From NCBI GenBank assembly GCA_020809705.1, contig CP085829.1, positions 2,790,001 through 2,854,000 on the forward strand: a DNA stretch of 64,000 bases, written 5' to 3'. This DNA comes from Calonectria ilicicola. Lineage: Eukaryota > Ascomycota > Sordariomycetes > Hypocreales > Nectriaceae. The position numbers and the translations under genes were made by a program. The notes under the pieces were generated by a model, which searched no databases, had not been told where the DNA came from, and was given only the letters and a program-made list of their open reading frames with translations. Below are positions 35,172 through 47,536 of this stretch, in pieces. Numbering within the stretch: the stretch's first letter is position 1; each line of letters opens with the position of its first letter.

Positions 35172-36101
35172 CTAATATATAACACGTTCGGTTGCAAAAG
35201 AAAGCCCCAGTCCGGCTCTGCGTAGAGGGTCGCCCAGCAACTTCTCTAACCGCCGAAGCTCTCGTTCCAGCTCTGCCTTGTCACTGCATTTCCGCGTCGT
35301 CTCAAAATCGATGAGAACTGCGTGTCCGTTTCGTATCAGAAAATTGTGCTTGTTCATGTCGCCGTGCTTGATGCCTGAGAAGTGTAGCTTCCGCAGCATA
35401 TGCCGGCAGACTGTCAAATCCCTTGGCTCCGATGTCCTCGAGCTTTCAATGTACTCCATGATGAAGCCTATCACTCGTCCCGCCTCTGTGACGTGGCCCA
35501 AGAATTCTGGACCAATGTGCTTACCCTGTATCCATTGGTACGCCCGCGTCTCTGCTTCAAGATAGGGAATTTGCCACGGGAATGCGGCAAACTTGATGAC
35601 GACGGGCCTGTCAAAGAGCGGGTGGGCGGCGATGTGGATGTTTTGGCGTATCTGGTGAAGGATCTTGAAGTCCAACTGATCGATGAAAGTAGGGTGCCAG
35701 GCGCTCTTGACGCCGGGCAGGCTGCTCCTGGTCACCCATGAAAATAGGAGGTCCTCCGTAAAAATGTCCTTGGAGACGTATCCCTCGTTCCAGTCGCCAG
35801 GGGGGAACGCCGGGAAACGGTGAATAGGAACCGGGTCGAACAGCAGCGCGCTCTTCCCCAAGAGACCTGGGCCGACGGCAACATATTTTACGTCTTTGCC
35901 GTCGACCAGGAAGCGGTACTCGCTTTTGTGCCTGTCCTTGTAGTCGACCAGTAGTTGCAGGAGCTGGATGTTGTTGTGCCTCTCATGCGTCATGGCAATT
36001 GGCCGAGGCGGAGCCCACCAGTGTGTGCTGGCCGGCGTCCGTTGGAAAGGTCCCTGAGTAGGTCCCTTGAAATGAATTGTGTAAGCTTGGATGTGGTCCA
36101 A
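35172..36101 (-). CDS. Protein-kinase-like-fold (APH-type) protein, 5' end unresolved
   Basis: At least 309 codons. The C-terminal half carries a small-molecule-kinase-like core: VVIKFAAF (Lys candidate), ETRAYQWIQG (Glu candidate), the catalytic loop HGDMNKHNFLI and the metal-binding IDFETTRKC. The N-terminal part (YRFLVDGKDVKYVAVGP, WHPTFIDQLDFK) is the type found in large fungal families of uncharacterised kinase-fold proteins, sometimes mislabelled alpha-galactosidase A. The open frame reaches 36101 and slightly beyond without an ATG. A CACAG acceptor with a TTAAT branch-like site at about 36133-36129 suggests a missing first exon. Otherwise the first in-frame ATG is at 35993 (273 aa). 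Substrate unknown. Confidence 0.7.
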   Translation of the reverse strand: MDHIQAYTIHFKGPTQGPFQRTPASTHWWAPPRPIAMTHERHNNIQLLQLLVDYKDRHKSEYRFLVDGKDVKYVAVGPGLLGKSALLFDPVPIHRFPAFPPGDWNEGYVSKDIFTEDLLFSWVTRSSLPGVKSAWHPTFIDQLDFKILHQIRQNIHIAAHPLFDRPVVIKFAAFPWQIPYLEAETRAYQWIQGKHIGPEFLGHVTEAGRVIGFIMEYIESSRTSEPRDLTVCRHMLRKLHFSGIKHGDMNKHNFLIRNGHAVLIDFETTRKCSDKAELERELRRLEKLLGDPLRRAGLGLSFATERVIY

Positions 36102-39100
36102 GACAGGATTTACTCGCAGAGATTCCTGTGATTAACTGCTAAGCGGCGCATCAGCACTCATTCACCCATATTTAATTTAAAAACGGCGGCGGGCGTGGGA
36201 ATGGCAGCGACACGCAAAAATCGGTGAGGCCAGCCTGAGGCGACTTAGGCGAGTGAGGCGGGTGAGGCACCAATACTACCTACCAGCGGTCAGATCAACA
36301 GAGTGCACGAGAGCGTATGAAACACTTGAGGGCATGCAGGAACATCAATGAAGCCCAGGATCCCTAGGCGACGACGTCTTTTTAATCGACATTCCCACAA
36401 TCATCGGGTTTAACCCAGACGAGCCCAACAGCATTCCACCGCGGTGGGGTTGTTGGACAGCGCACAGCTTGGACGTGGCGTATGAGAGATCTCGCTGCGC
36501 TGGCCGAGTCGCCGCTTTTCGCCTAGGCCGCCTGGCCGGCCCCAAAGGTCGCCCGGTAGATGGCCATCACCCTCGTGTGATACGCCCGGAGCTCAGTCGC
36601 GCAGCTTTAGGCCAAAGTAGCACATGGTTGCATTGCGCGGGTGAGTGATCCGCTGACCCCAAACTTGCTGCGACCACTTAGTCGATGCGTTTGAGGAACC
36701 AGTGCATGGTGCAGGGATGTCATCAAGGCTTTGTAATTGACAAGAACTACGACAAGCGAGCGAGGCGATATGCTTGGAAGTGTATAATTTAATTTTTAAC
36801 TTTTCTCAAAAGAAAAACCCGCTCTGTTATTGTTCCAATATCTCTTGGGTTTATTATTGGAAATTCTAGTCCATATCTAATTTAGCTATCCGCCCGAAAC
36901 CAGCTCCAATTCAGGGGAGCTGGCCAATGACAGTGCATGGGTGCGTGGTCAAAGTGATTGACCAACAAGTTGAATAAAGAGAAAAGACCGATCCCAATTT
37001 CCAACAGAGTCTCATCTATATATCTAATAATGACGCACCGCTGTCTCTGCGAGTCATGTCATCTCTAAGAGTCTTGTGCCAATTAATTAGTAGCATAATG
37101 ACGTCTGCTTGAACACGGGATGACACAATATTCTCGCGAGTTTACGCGAAAAAGAAGTTGGCAGTAAAGCATACTGTCTTTAATTGCCCTCCCAACTCAT
37201 TAGGCAAGGATCATCAGTGCACAACGAAAACTCGCCTGCAATTTCGAGGAGCGAGAGAGGATCAAGGCCAAACAGGTGACGAAATGAATGCGATGAGAAC
37301 GCTGTGTAGCTTGAGCTGTGGAGGTCAAGCTAGATGGCCATGATTCACCATAGTTGCCAATACCCAGCAAGCAGCAACCAAACACAACCTGGATTGACGA
37401 TTGAATTAAGGCAACAAGAATTAAATGTATCTAAGAGTACAGAATAAGCGATTATATCCAAATTAAAAAAAAAAAAAAAAAGCAACGTGAGCAGACTTTT
37501 GCTTCCCTCACCACTGAAGCCATATTGCTTTATACTTATACCCGCATTTCCCAGCGCCCATGTCCAGGCCCAGGTAATCTTAGGGAAAATGTTTATTAAG
37601 ATAGAAGTAGCGACGTCATCGCGGGACCCTCGCTCCCGGGTTTTCTGCCTCGTCAGCTTCAGGTTTGCTGTCGGCAGGCATTGGCTTGGGGGACCGTCAC
37701 CACCTGGCAAGCCAACAGGCAACCTGTTATTGGTGCAATCCAGAAGAATCCTCTGTAAATCATCAACACCGACGTTTACATACCAAAACGGACGCGAAAA
37801 TTATGGACACATAAGAGGACATGCATATTACTTAGGAGGACACCCCCTCTTTCCTCATGGGTCAACCTTCGATTCCGTAAGTGACCGAGATTGATGTCAA
37901 CACCAGTGGCCTCGATGTCATCACCCACGTCATTCGGCACTTCTGAGACTAGGTGGCCGATTCGCTTGCCCCTGGAGAGGCGTGCAGCAGCGTGATTATG
38001 GACTGTGCGTGGCAACACCGCAATCCTCATCGCACTTGCCCAACCCTCAGGGGAACGCATTCACACGCCACTCAAGGTTCTGGCGAAACTTTAGCGTACG
38101 CTTGGCAGCAACACCGTCAGCTTTCAAGCACTGCACAAAAGCAGCTTCATGTGCGATGCTGTAGGTATTGATAGAGTGGAGAGTGTAGACACCTCACATC
38201 AGCTGTACAGACGGCTCTTCGCCGTGGACATGGGAGCCTAACCCGTTCAATTCGGTGCTAGGAGGCTCAATGCATCGCCTTAACTCCTACAGCAACGCCA
38301 TCCTCCAGCTACAAGAAGCTGTCAACTATCACTTTGGCCCCAAGGTCGCGCAAAACAAGACTATGATGATCCATTGCGGGGGCCCGTTTTCATCAGAATT
38401 TACTACCAAGCCAAAGTGAAGACCCGTTGCCCCTCGTCAAGCCGCGCCGCTTCGAAGCTCCAATCAAGGAATATGGGAAATAAGCCTACTAGGCGCAGTA
38501 CGTGCTGTTGGGCATTATTAGGCTGCGCGGAAGTGCGTACGAGTCGATCAAGGTCTCCCAGTCCCCAGAGGGATGATGACTAGAGACGATGCAGGCACTG
38601 GTCCAGGTCTCGCGGTCCACGAGGCAATGACTGCAGCCGAATCACCATCAAACCCAGAGCCAGCACAAAAGTCAAACACCTGATGGCCAATAAACAGCGA
38701 AGAGAGGTTAGCGTACAGCAGGATTTGGACAAGAAGTTCTGCTGAAAGCTGGTCGAGTTGGCAGACGGACAGACGCCGTGTCACTTAGGTATTATCCAAA
38801 GTATTCCTCGGTTGGGGCAAACTCAATATTACATCCAGTAAGTGCATCAACTGATAGATCCCCCTGGTTGGCCATCTTTCTGACTATTAGGTTAGCATGT
38901 GATATGTGCGCCCTCGGACGTGACCAACCAACGGGCCCTGACAAATCCGAAGCTGGTCCAAAAATAGCGTCGAGCTCAAGAACCACCGGTTCAAAATGAA
39001 GGAGGGATGCTTGATCACGTCCTTTGGTTCTAGGCCCAAGAGAGTTTTGACTTGCATATGCACCATACAGCTCTCATTTTTGAACCTAAGGTAACCTTAC

Positions 39101-39283
39101 TGAGAACAGTCATTCACTTGGCATCACAGTACGTGGCACAGTAAAAGTTTTTTAAAAAAAGGAAAGAAAAAAAAACACTTGGAATACACCATAACTTCCT
39201 GCGTGGTATAAAATGCATACCGCAAGCCCTCCACTTCTTTCTTCGTTCTTCATAAATATATCTGTTCTTTTCTACCTTGATCT
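36102..39283. other. Gene-poor region with possible coding relics
   Basis: 3.2 kb of mixed composition, AT-rich at 36.78-37.5 kb. Minus-strand frames at 37776-38060 and at 38548-38784 with 38792-38986 have protein-like composition but stops between them and no family I can name. They could be decayed genes. No complete gene is supported. Confidence 0.4.
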
Positions 39284-39634
39284 ATGATGAGCACTCAGCG
39301 TCAGAGAGAATCCACTGCCTTCCGGTTCGGTTCTTCTATACTTCATAATGATGCAATCTGTGAACTGAGGTCATTCAATGGTGGTCATTTCAAGCAGGTC
39401 TGCAATCGTTCATCCGTAGCAGTAGTATATGATCGGTCACAGCACCGGCAAGTGTCTGTTGGGGTCAAAAATCTGAGAATAGTCACTCCAACCACTACTT
39501 TCTATCCATGCGAGGAAACAATATACAATCATACATACAGGGTTGAAGCAAGCTGTCTAAAACGCAGCCAGGATTGTTCGAGAATAGTGAGGACATGTAG
39601 ACCAGCAAACCAACCATGTTGTAACTTGCGATAA
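39284..39634 (+). CDS. Possible small hypothetical protein, 116 aa
   Basis: A frame starting MMSTQRQRESTAFRFGSS. It is preceded by a good TATA-like box (GTATAAAA at 39206-39213) and a CT-rich stretch before ATG, so a promoter is plausible. The predicted protein has eight Cys, five of them in the last 30 residues (ASCLKRSQDCSRIVRTCRPA...PCC). It has no signal peptide and no recognised domain. It lies in a gene-poor, relic-containing stretch next to a decayed ankyrin gene, so it may also be chance or part of a broken gene. Confidence 0.3.
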   Translation: MMSTQRQRESTAFRFGSSILHNDAICELRSFNGGHFKQVCNRSSVAVVYDRSQHRQVSVGVKNLRIVTPTTTFYPCEETIYNHTYRVEASCLKRSQDCSRIVRTCRPANQPCCNLR

Positions 39635-40239
39635 AACCCTCTTCGCCTGTCTCTTGTCTTTTTGTGCGTTCTAGGCAGCGTCCTGCCTCGGCTACTTAGT
39701 ACCTAAATAGTAGTATTACTTTCAGTGGATCTAGAGTCACTGCTCATTGATGGTCTCCTCTGACAATCGGCATGGAAAGCAAGCCTGGTACTTGTCTGCT
39801 GATGAGAGCAGGGAGATCAGAGACGACTGCTCAGCCAATCAAGTTCCAACGCTTGGGGGGCAGGAGGAACTCAATGGATCCAGGCAGCATATATTCTCCT
39901 CCCCATTGCCCTTCTCCTCTCTTCCTTTTCTCTCCTCTCCCTCTCTTCTCAACCTTGATGAGCCGCTCACGGACATGATATTTACCCTAAAGTGGATCAA
40001 GAACAGAAGATGAGGGTTGTAGCGATGGGAATGGGGATTTCTGCAAATGTGATGAGGTATTTGGCGCACTTCACTTCTACTGAGACAAGCTTTGGAGAGC
40101 TTCATGGCAAAGACAAAGTAGCAGGCTGTCCCTGTATTACGGTGGTGACAGATGAAACTCTCGATCAAGATGCGTGTTTATTATCTTTTGTTTCCTTGAT
40201 AATGCCCCCCAACGAGAGCGAAAAGATTTGAGTAGGCTA
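39635..40239. other. Intergenic region before the ankyrin relic
   Basis: Holds a CT-rich tract (39897-39950) and no recognised gene. Confidence 0.4.
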
Positions 40240-41040
40240 CACTATAAAATGCCTTGTAATTGTCATGGTGAGATTATAGGGCAACTTCCAAATGCAGGTG
40301 CCAAGGGAAAAGTGTGTGATTATAGGGTAAACTCGCCTTTTTATTCTGCAGTGTTAGGCAATGATATCAAGGCTACAAAGTCGCGTGTGAATGCAGGAAC
40401 TGATCTAAACGGGCCTCGTAAGAATAAGAATACCCCTTTATTTATAATAACCCCTCGTGGTGTTTCGGGGCAATTCGACTGTCCACGAATCGCGCCAAAG
40501 ACATGCTATTCGCCAGAGACGGAGAGATCTCGCTCTATGTTGCGCAACAAAGGGACTGTTCTGCTCAGAACAATGGTAATAAAAGGACACAGGCAGCAAG
40601 ATGGCTACTCAAGAGAGTTTAGCAAAATGAAACCCAGGCGGCGCGATGTATCCCCCCTAGTGATTAGTGGTCATGGCCAGGGATATGATGCATCTTATTT
40701 GGAATCATGATACCGGCTGGCGGATGATTGGCGTTGGCTTATCGCATATTCTAAAAACAATTCTTGCCTTTATTTCCTATCTGATACTGCTGCTCTCAAG
40801 CAGCGGAATACTACGTAACTGGCACACTGGCACACTAGAGGCTGATTTGTCTCATTCGGAATTTCGCTTGCTATGCTGGCGTTGGTTACTGAACTTAAAA
40901 TGATGCATCGCTTCGCGCCAATACAGCGTAGCAGCGTTGGCAGGCGAGCATGGTTTTCTAAAATGGCTGGAATCAACCGACAAAACCGCTAGGAGAATCG
41001 CTGGATGCTGCACAAGACACCAGATATCTTTGGCAGGCTA
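40240..41040 (+). pseudogene. Decayed ankyrin-repeat gene
   Basis: Within an open frame (40174-40710) about two ankyrin repeats can be read: GEIIGQLPNAGAKGKVCDYR followed by SPFYSAVLGNDIKATK, then NAGTDLNG and KNTPLFII (about 40267-40452). Consensus leucines are replaced by Pro or Arg, and a helix valine by Gly. After the frame closes, another ankyrin-like stretch appears in a different register at about 40922-41040 (SVAALAGEHGFLKWLEST) and is soon stopped. No start with a proper promoter and no complete repeat set remain. Inference: an accessory NACHT/ankyrin-type or ankyrin-only gene that has decayed. Confidence 0.45.
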
Positions 41041-41146
41041 AGATTGCGCAGCATCTAGCCGAATATCTAAATAGGTCTCATTGATCAATCTAATGCCCGG
41101 TCAAGATAATTCGAATCTACCAGTACCCCCAAGGCCTTCCCCAAAT

Positions 41147-42253
41147 TCATATGACGTTGTCTCCCATGCTGTACCGGCTAGCCTCCGAGCTGTCTCGGTC
41201 TCGGCTCCCCGCCCCCATTCTCTTGGGCAATGACGTCGGGCTTGGCAGCCTCTCCTCGGCCCCAAAGGCAGGCACAAAGTATCGCCGGCTTTGGTTTCGC
41301 CTAATGTCATCGTCATTGCCCACTAGAGGCAGCGGCGGCGGCGTCGGTGGGGGTAGCGGGGTTAGGGGTCGTTGGGGGATTGGCGGTGTCGCGTATTTCT
41401 GCGGTTCTGGCGGGTGCATCGTGTCTTGGAGCAGCGTCCGGCCGAGAGTGCTCAGCGAGGACGAGCTCGATTTGGGCCGCGGTAGTGACGTTTGCGAAAT
41501 GGCGGCCTTCTGCCCGGATTCCCAATAAGGTTCATGCACACAAAGCGGAGGCGGAGGCGTAGCGGCCATGGGTGGTGAGAGCGGTATCGAAGGTGCCTGG
41601 GTGCTTGCGTCGCTGAACCTGAAGCCAATCGCATTAGCTGCCTTTGGAGGCATGGATGAACCTGTGTTAATCGTCTCGTCTAGCATCGTTGCAGGGGTTG
41701 TGAGGTCTCCAAACGACAGCTCCGACGACGTGGAACTAGTGTCGTCGTTCCGGGAGACTGCACGCCTGATGGCGTCCCCATGCTGACTCAATGTAGCACT
41801 TATACTTGATAACCTGTCTTTGAGACTCTGTTTCCCTTCTCCATGCTCCCTAGGGACCGTTGTCGTTGTCGTCTGATCCGTCTGTGTACCTCGTCGCTGC
41901 CGGAACAGTAGGTACTCCTTTCGAATTTTAAAGCACATGAACACGACGAGACCGAAAATGATGCCTGCAGCAATCGCCCCGCTAACTAGAGCTCCTATGT
42001 TATCCTTGCCTTTAGTGTCGTTATCAAAACCAGTAGTGTTGGAGTTTAGTATGCTGTTTGAAATAGGTTGTAACTGGACTTCTTCAGTTCTTCGCCCTAC
42101 CGATAAATTGGTTTTTTCTCCCTTGCAAGACTCGTAAGCTTTATAAATCGATCTCGCATGCGTCGAGTCAAGGCCTGCGAGGCTGAGGGGACAATGGAAC
42201 AGTATTCGAGAGTACAGGGTCGGGCGTAGAATGTTTAATGGATCGGCGTGCAT
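41147..42253 (-). CDS. Single-pass membrane protein with proline-rich cytosolic tail
   Basis: Predicted 368 aa. One strong membrane span lies at about residues 86-108 (GALVSGAIAAGIIFGLVVFM) followed by a basic stop-transfer stretch KIRKEYLLFRQRR. The roughly 85-residue N-terminal part has two Cys (CPLSL, ESCKG) and N-glycosylation sites (NTT), so it is probably extracellular. The tail is Ser/Thr- and Pro-rich (PPPTPPPLPLVG), typical of SH3/WW ligands. Such fungal proteins resemble wall-stress sensors in layout, but no WSC or CFEM domain is complete. The 5' end is doubtful: no clear signal peptide is present, and minus-strand frames at 42298-42528 may be missed upstream exons. Confidence 0.6.
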   Translation of the reverse strand: MHADPLNILRPTLYSRILFHCPLSLAGLDSTHARSIYKAYESCKGEKTNLSVGRRTEEVQLQPISNSILNSNTTGFDNDTKGKDNIGALVSGAIAAGIIFGLVVFMCFKIRKEYLLFRQRRGTQTDQTTTTTVPREHGEGKQSLKDRLSSISATLSQHGDAIRRAVSRNDDTSSTSSELSFGDLTTPATMLDETINTGSSMPPKAANAIGFRFSDASTQAPSIPLSPPMAATPPPPLCVHEPYWESGQKAAISQTSLPRPKSSSSSLSTLGRTLLQDTMHPPEPQKYATPPIPQRPLTPLPPPTPPPLPLVGNDDDIRRNQSRRYFVPAFGAEERLPSPTSLPKRMGAGSRDRDSSEASRYSMGDNVI

Positions 42254-45200
42254 CGTTCGATGAGCTGTCGTGACAACACAAAAGGTTTGATATCAGGTCA
42301 TGAGAAAGAGCTTGGTAGAGCATTTAAAGCACATGAAGGGAACTTTGAGGCATCGTCGTGACAGACAGGCAAATGCTGGAGCGACAGCGATTCAGCCATC
42401 TTGACAAAGGGTCCAGGCCGAGAAGACTTCTTCCAAGGCGTCACACCTCCATTGCCACGGCGGCATTCTTTCTCTTTGACACTTGTCATCGGAGCATCAA
42501 AGCACAAGTCTTCCATCGTCTTGACCAAGACTTGTGTGTTGCTCTCGGTTCGGGTTCGACGAATCGCGGCCGCAGCTGAGAAAAAATTTTCGATTGCCTG
42601 TTGTGTGTACCACAGGACAAAGCCTTAGGTGCTTTGATAGTTTTCGGTCAGAGTGTGTCAAGTGACGTTGCGGATGCAGAAGCTTGCGTTTGTTTCGTCC
42701 AGGTCACCGGACGCATTTTTGGAAATTTTGCAAAAATGCTTCTTTGTGCGAAACGACAAATGATCATCTGGGCACACGACCAGCTGTCAAATCCGGGGAA
42801 GAGGCAGGGGGAAGACAAGCAGACTTTATGGTAGCACGAGCACAACATTCGGGCTGCGCCCGCACCTCTCTATAGATAAGCTGTACAAAATTTTCACTGA
42901 TACGGGGTTTTTCTTTTTCAACCGAGCTCGAAATGCACTGCGTGTGGTGCATTAGACGGTCTACGGGAGCTGATAAAGAACAAGCGGTATCGCCAAGGCG
43001 CTTTGATGATTGGGAGAGGCGGCTTGGTATCTAATCTCCATCCCTTGACGCCTCGAACAGAGGGCCGGGGCTGTCACAGCTGCCAAATTGGATGGATGTG
43101 CAAGCTCTGCTTGTCTCAAAGATGCATAATATGATAAGAGGTCGATTCTCGACCGAAGGTGTATAAAGCAACCTCTTGTCCGCATAATCTGCCCATCCAC
43201 ATCTTGCTTGGGCTTGGAGTTCTCACAGAGAATATCATGCACCCGCACCCATTGCATTGGCATCTATCTCTCTCTCACTCACTCGCCTTGCCCGAACCCA
43301 GGCCCGGCCCGACTTCATTCTCCGCCGAGACGAAACGAGACCGCAATTGACCATCTCCCCAAAATTGGCCACCATCCGGACCGAGGACCCCTCGAAGGCC
43401 GATTTAGGCGTCTCAACCGCCCTCGATGCCAACATTGATTTTCCCGCCCCCGTTGAGGCTCGGCGCATTTGGAATCACCCTTGTCGACGTCGACATATGC
43501 CTTTGTACCCCTCCTTCGATGCTCTCGACCCTACTCGTCGATCACATCCTGGCAAACATGCGTGGAGGAGAGCAGTGCATGTCGACAAAATGAGACGTGA
43601 GCCCTGCACCGGAAACCCTTCCCCGTCTGGACCTCAGAAGACCCCCACGTCCCGGGGTGAGTACGCGGTTGATAACATTCCCTCTTATCGCCATTGGTAG
43701 CGAAATCGGTTGTGTTTACATATGCTGTGCGTTTTCATTGCATCTATAAGACATACATGTGTATGCGCCACACATCCCTGGCGGAAAAAATCCTCTGGAT
43801 GAGCAACGCAACGTTGACGGCGGAATTCGACCTTCAGAAATAGCACCATCTTGAATGCAGCCTTGGCAGTCCGGTGCTCCTCTGCCCCGAGCCGCCGTTT
43901 ACCTTTATGCCTAATTGACCGAGGCTAAGCCTATGGGCATCTATGTAGGGGAGGCGGCAAACCGCTCATCAGATCGGGTCACGGACATAAGCCGGGACCT
44001 TGAGTAAAGCGAATTCGTCAAGTCTCAAGGCTGAGGAGCCCCGACGCGCTGTTCGTTGACGTACTCTTAGCAGAGCGGCGGGCCCTCTTGCGGCCGCTGG
44101 TGACCCGCGCCGAGATCTGATCCGTCCCATCACCGCACAATACCCAGTGCGTGATTGTGGACATGACATATTAATATCTGTCGGTATCAATGAGCCCACA
44201 CCGCTCCTGTGGGGCAGTGCCTCGCAGTGCCGGTGTGCCATTCGCTCTAGCCCTGGGACTGCAGACCCTCGCATTGCCCACCCTGGACAGGACAGCCCCA
44301 TGTCCCTCAGGGCCTCTCACGATCCGAGCACCAACATGCTCGATGTGACAGTTCTTTGGCATCCAGGGTGGTGATTCGCTCACCACCTTGATACCCACCG
44401 TATTGAATGTGCGCAGCAGCCAACCGGCCATATTTTTCAGCATGCACGCATCGCGGGCCTTGTGTGGGGAGCCCATCATGCAGTTCAATCCAGACATGGC
44501 CGGTTTTTATTCCGACGGGGATTCATCTCCGAATTGGGTATGGAGACGAGAATATCTCGAAAAGGCACGCTGCATGCTTCAAACGCGACCCTGGCTTGGC
44601 TTGCTGCTGAGATCTTTCGTCGCGCAGGTACAGCAAGGAAGGTTTGCTCTCGACTGAGGCTCCTGTTGGTGCTCTTATTTAACGCACCTGTGCCGACAAG
44701 ACTTGAACTTGAACCTTGTACGATTCGCCGGCCTAGTTAACTAGCCGTAAATAGGGTTCAGTAAGTAGCATTTTGGGCCTGCACGAAAGTTCGGAGTCGC
44801 AGTAGAAGCCTCCAAAGAATCGTCTTGAACACGACCACCGATTTCCAACGGTGACTTTGTGTTCAACGGGTCTGGTCTGGCTAGTCAACATGGATTCCGG
44901 TCCCTTTAAGATGCGTAAAGTGGGCTGGAATACCCTTGAATCAGCCCACGAGAAAGCTGATTCGAGGGAGAGTATGGGGTAAAGTGCGTTCCTCGTCAGC
45001 AGCTTGCAGTCCCTGGGCGCACTCACGATGATTGAGACCTAACCGCCCGAAACCCGACCAAGTATTGATCGCCCCCCGTTTCAAGTTGCCGTATTGGGGA
45101 TGTTCGTTTTCCCGGATCGCACTGGGAGTAGTCTTCGCCGAACAGGCAGCGTCATTACTGGGATGGTCCGGTGTCGACTAGCGGCCTCTCATTGCCATAA

Positions 45201-47536
45201 CCCACAAGTCCTAGGCCGTTGGTCTTGGAGGCTAAGCCGCTGACACCATGCTTAGATGTCCTGGCACGGGCCCTCGAATCAGTTTGCGGGCGCAACGCCA
45301 AATGAGAGGCAGAGAACCCACTCGCAGACAACCACTTTCATGCCCATCAGCTAGGGGGCACGGGTTCATGGTCATGATGGACATTGCTGTGTCTCAGCCC
45401 TCTTACCCTTGACGTCCGGGGGGCGGGTGGTCTCCCAGGCGGCATACCGTTCCTGGCATCCCAGGCTCGGATGAACCTGGGCGGGTTCCTTGTTTTTTTT
45501 GGGGGTCGCACAGCGCTTGTAATACCAACCAACGGGCTCAGCTCACATTCCGGACACATATATGAGGCGAATCATAGGCCCTAGGCATCAAGGGCAGCGT
45601 GATAGACCAGGCCAAGGTTAAGTTTTGGCTAGAACAATAGAGATACCCACTGTAGAAGTATGTCTCCATGGCTCCGGTCATTGCCCCCATAACTGCCACT
45701 TCTCCGAGCGAACCCTGAAGCTGGTCGTTGGCTGGTCCCTGAGGCGAGGGACACCAGAGATCGACCTCAGGTCTATACAGAGGGACTACGCCCGCAATTC
45801 CGCAGTCGCGAAGAAAGACCGAAATGATTCGCGGCGGTAAATTCCTGCGCATTTCCGTATTGCAGCCAGACTGTCGGCTGCTAGCTGGCCAGTGCCGCAA
45901 ATACAGTGACTAGACCTGGAAAAAAAAATACAGGCTAGGCAATGTTCTAGCTACCCCTGGCACCCGGGCTGCGATGAGACACTTCGGGAGAAACAGGCAT
46001 CTGTCGCCGTGAGACATCGCCAGCAAACCCCAACGACACTAACGCTTCCAAGTAGCTCCTCCATGAGAGATATAATCATTGGGCGTGAATATTGCTGGGC
46101 CAGCTTGAGTTTGAATTGGCAATGGTAAGAGTGCGTCGTACCGGATTTTTTTTTCCTCTTGTTTTTGTTTGGCATCCATGACCCATTCTATTTGCCACAT
46201 GCGCCAATCCAACAACAACCTTCTCAACCACCATCGAGCGCCATGCGCCGACATGTGAGAGCAGCACACCCTCATGGCAGTGCTTCAAAGGGCAGTCCCG
46301 GTAGCTTGATGGGCCCTTAGCAAGCGCTAGCTGCCTGCCCCCTGTCGACTCGTGGGTTCGAGTGGGGGTCCGACATGGCGTTCCATGCGAGTGCTTGGGA
46401 GGCGGCGCCGACGCCCCACTCCCTCTGTACTAGGTACACATCATCAACCACACAGCGTGCTATGCTGTCACTGGATGCTGTCACTGGAGCGTCTAGGCTG
46501 GTAGGTAGGCCGTCCGTACATATGCCACTAAAATAAGCATCTGTAGCCAGGGGACCATTTGTCTGTTGGCGCTGACTTCTGCATGCAATGAGTATTTGAA
46601 TCTTCTAATGAGATCGCAATCGTTGTAGTAAAGGATTCCATTGCTGCTGTGATAGAGAAGCCACGTTTGTACTGCGATTGCTAATGGGAACGCAAAATAA
46701 AAAACGCCACATGCTCGAATATGGAAATGGCCCTGTGGTTCACAAGACAGCTGAGATCATGCGGATGTCGTATGACCACATTAAGCATGTAGTTCCATCT
46801 CGATTCAACTTGGTTGTAAAGGAGTCTAGGAAGCGCCGCCTTCCAAGCTATGTGGCTGTGGGGTTTGGTCTCCTCAAAAATTGGGTTGAGGGGGCCTCGT
46901 GAGTCTCTCAACGGATCAAAAGACTCGATTTGAACTTTCGCAACGGCGTTTGTCTCGGCAGCCAATATTCGACCAATTTGCGAGGAATAATTGGGGATAT
47001 CTGATGCCACCGAGTCTAAGGCCGAGTTTTTCTCGATCTTGCCAATTTTCCGAGGATCTAACCCCAGCTTGTATGTTGGCTATGGAGAAGCGAGCGGGGT
47101 ACTGGTTGTATTCGTCGTTTATTGTGAGATATGACAGCAAACAATAAAATGCGTAGTAACCAAGAGAGAGATTGTCATGTAATAGATGTTTTACTGCCCC
47201 TGCCGTCATGTCGTTCCGATAGCAATCTAGTATGACCAGACTAGGGCCGGCCGTAGAGACTAAACTTACAGGGACGGAGCCGCAGCCGCAGCCGCATTTC
47301 TCCCTCCCAGGCGAATGTACCCTGTTTGTACTGGAGACTTGGCAGCGCGAGAAAACCTGCAGCTGGATCTAGTCGGTGGCGGGCAGCCATCAGGAATCGA
47401 CCATTCCTATTCGACAGCAAGCTGCAAGTCCCTGCACATCTGAACAGCTGTCGACCGCACCCACGCACACGAGAACAAGGAACTTAACCTTTCATATTTC
47501 CGCATGTATTGCAATTAGGGCGTTAGAGCGAGCTGA
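42254..47536. other. Gene desert upstream of areA (first part)
   Basis: 5.3 kb without a gene I can support. A minus-strand frame at 42298-42528 contains LPVCHDD and FPSCAL and may belong to the membrane-protein gene. At 46302-46364 an A-box-like (TAGCTTGATGGG) and a B-box-like (GGGTTCGAGTGG) sequence have tRNA-like spacing but no foldable arms. Other frames look like chance. Confidence 0.45.

Noticed and set aside
38548..38986. Methyltransferase fragment (FCAGSGFDGDS on the minus strand)
   Set aside because: A superficial resemblance to a glycine-rich SAM-binding motif; neighbouring segments do not match the fold and stops interrupt it.
43900..45340. Degenerate rDNA or transposon
   Set aside because: Some stretches looked structured, but no rRNA signature, reverse transcriptase, integrase or transposase motif could be read.
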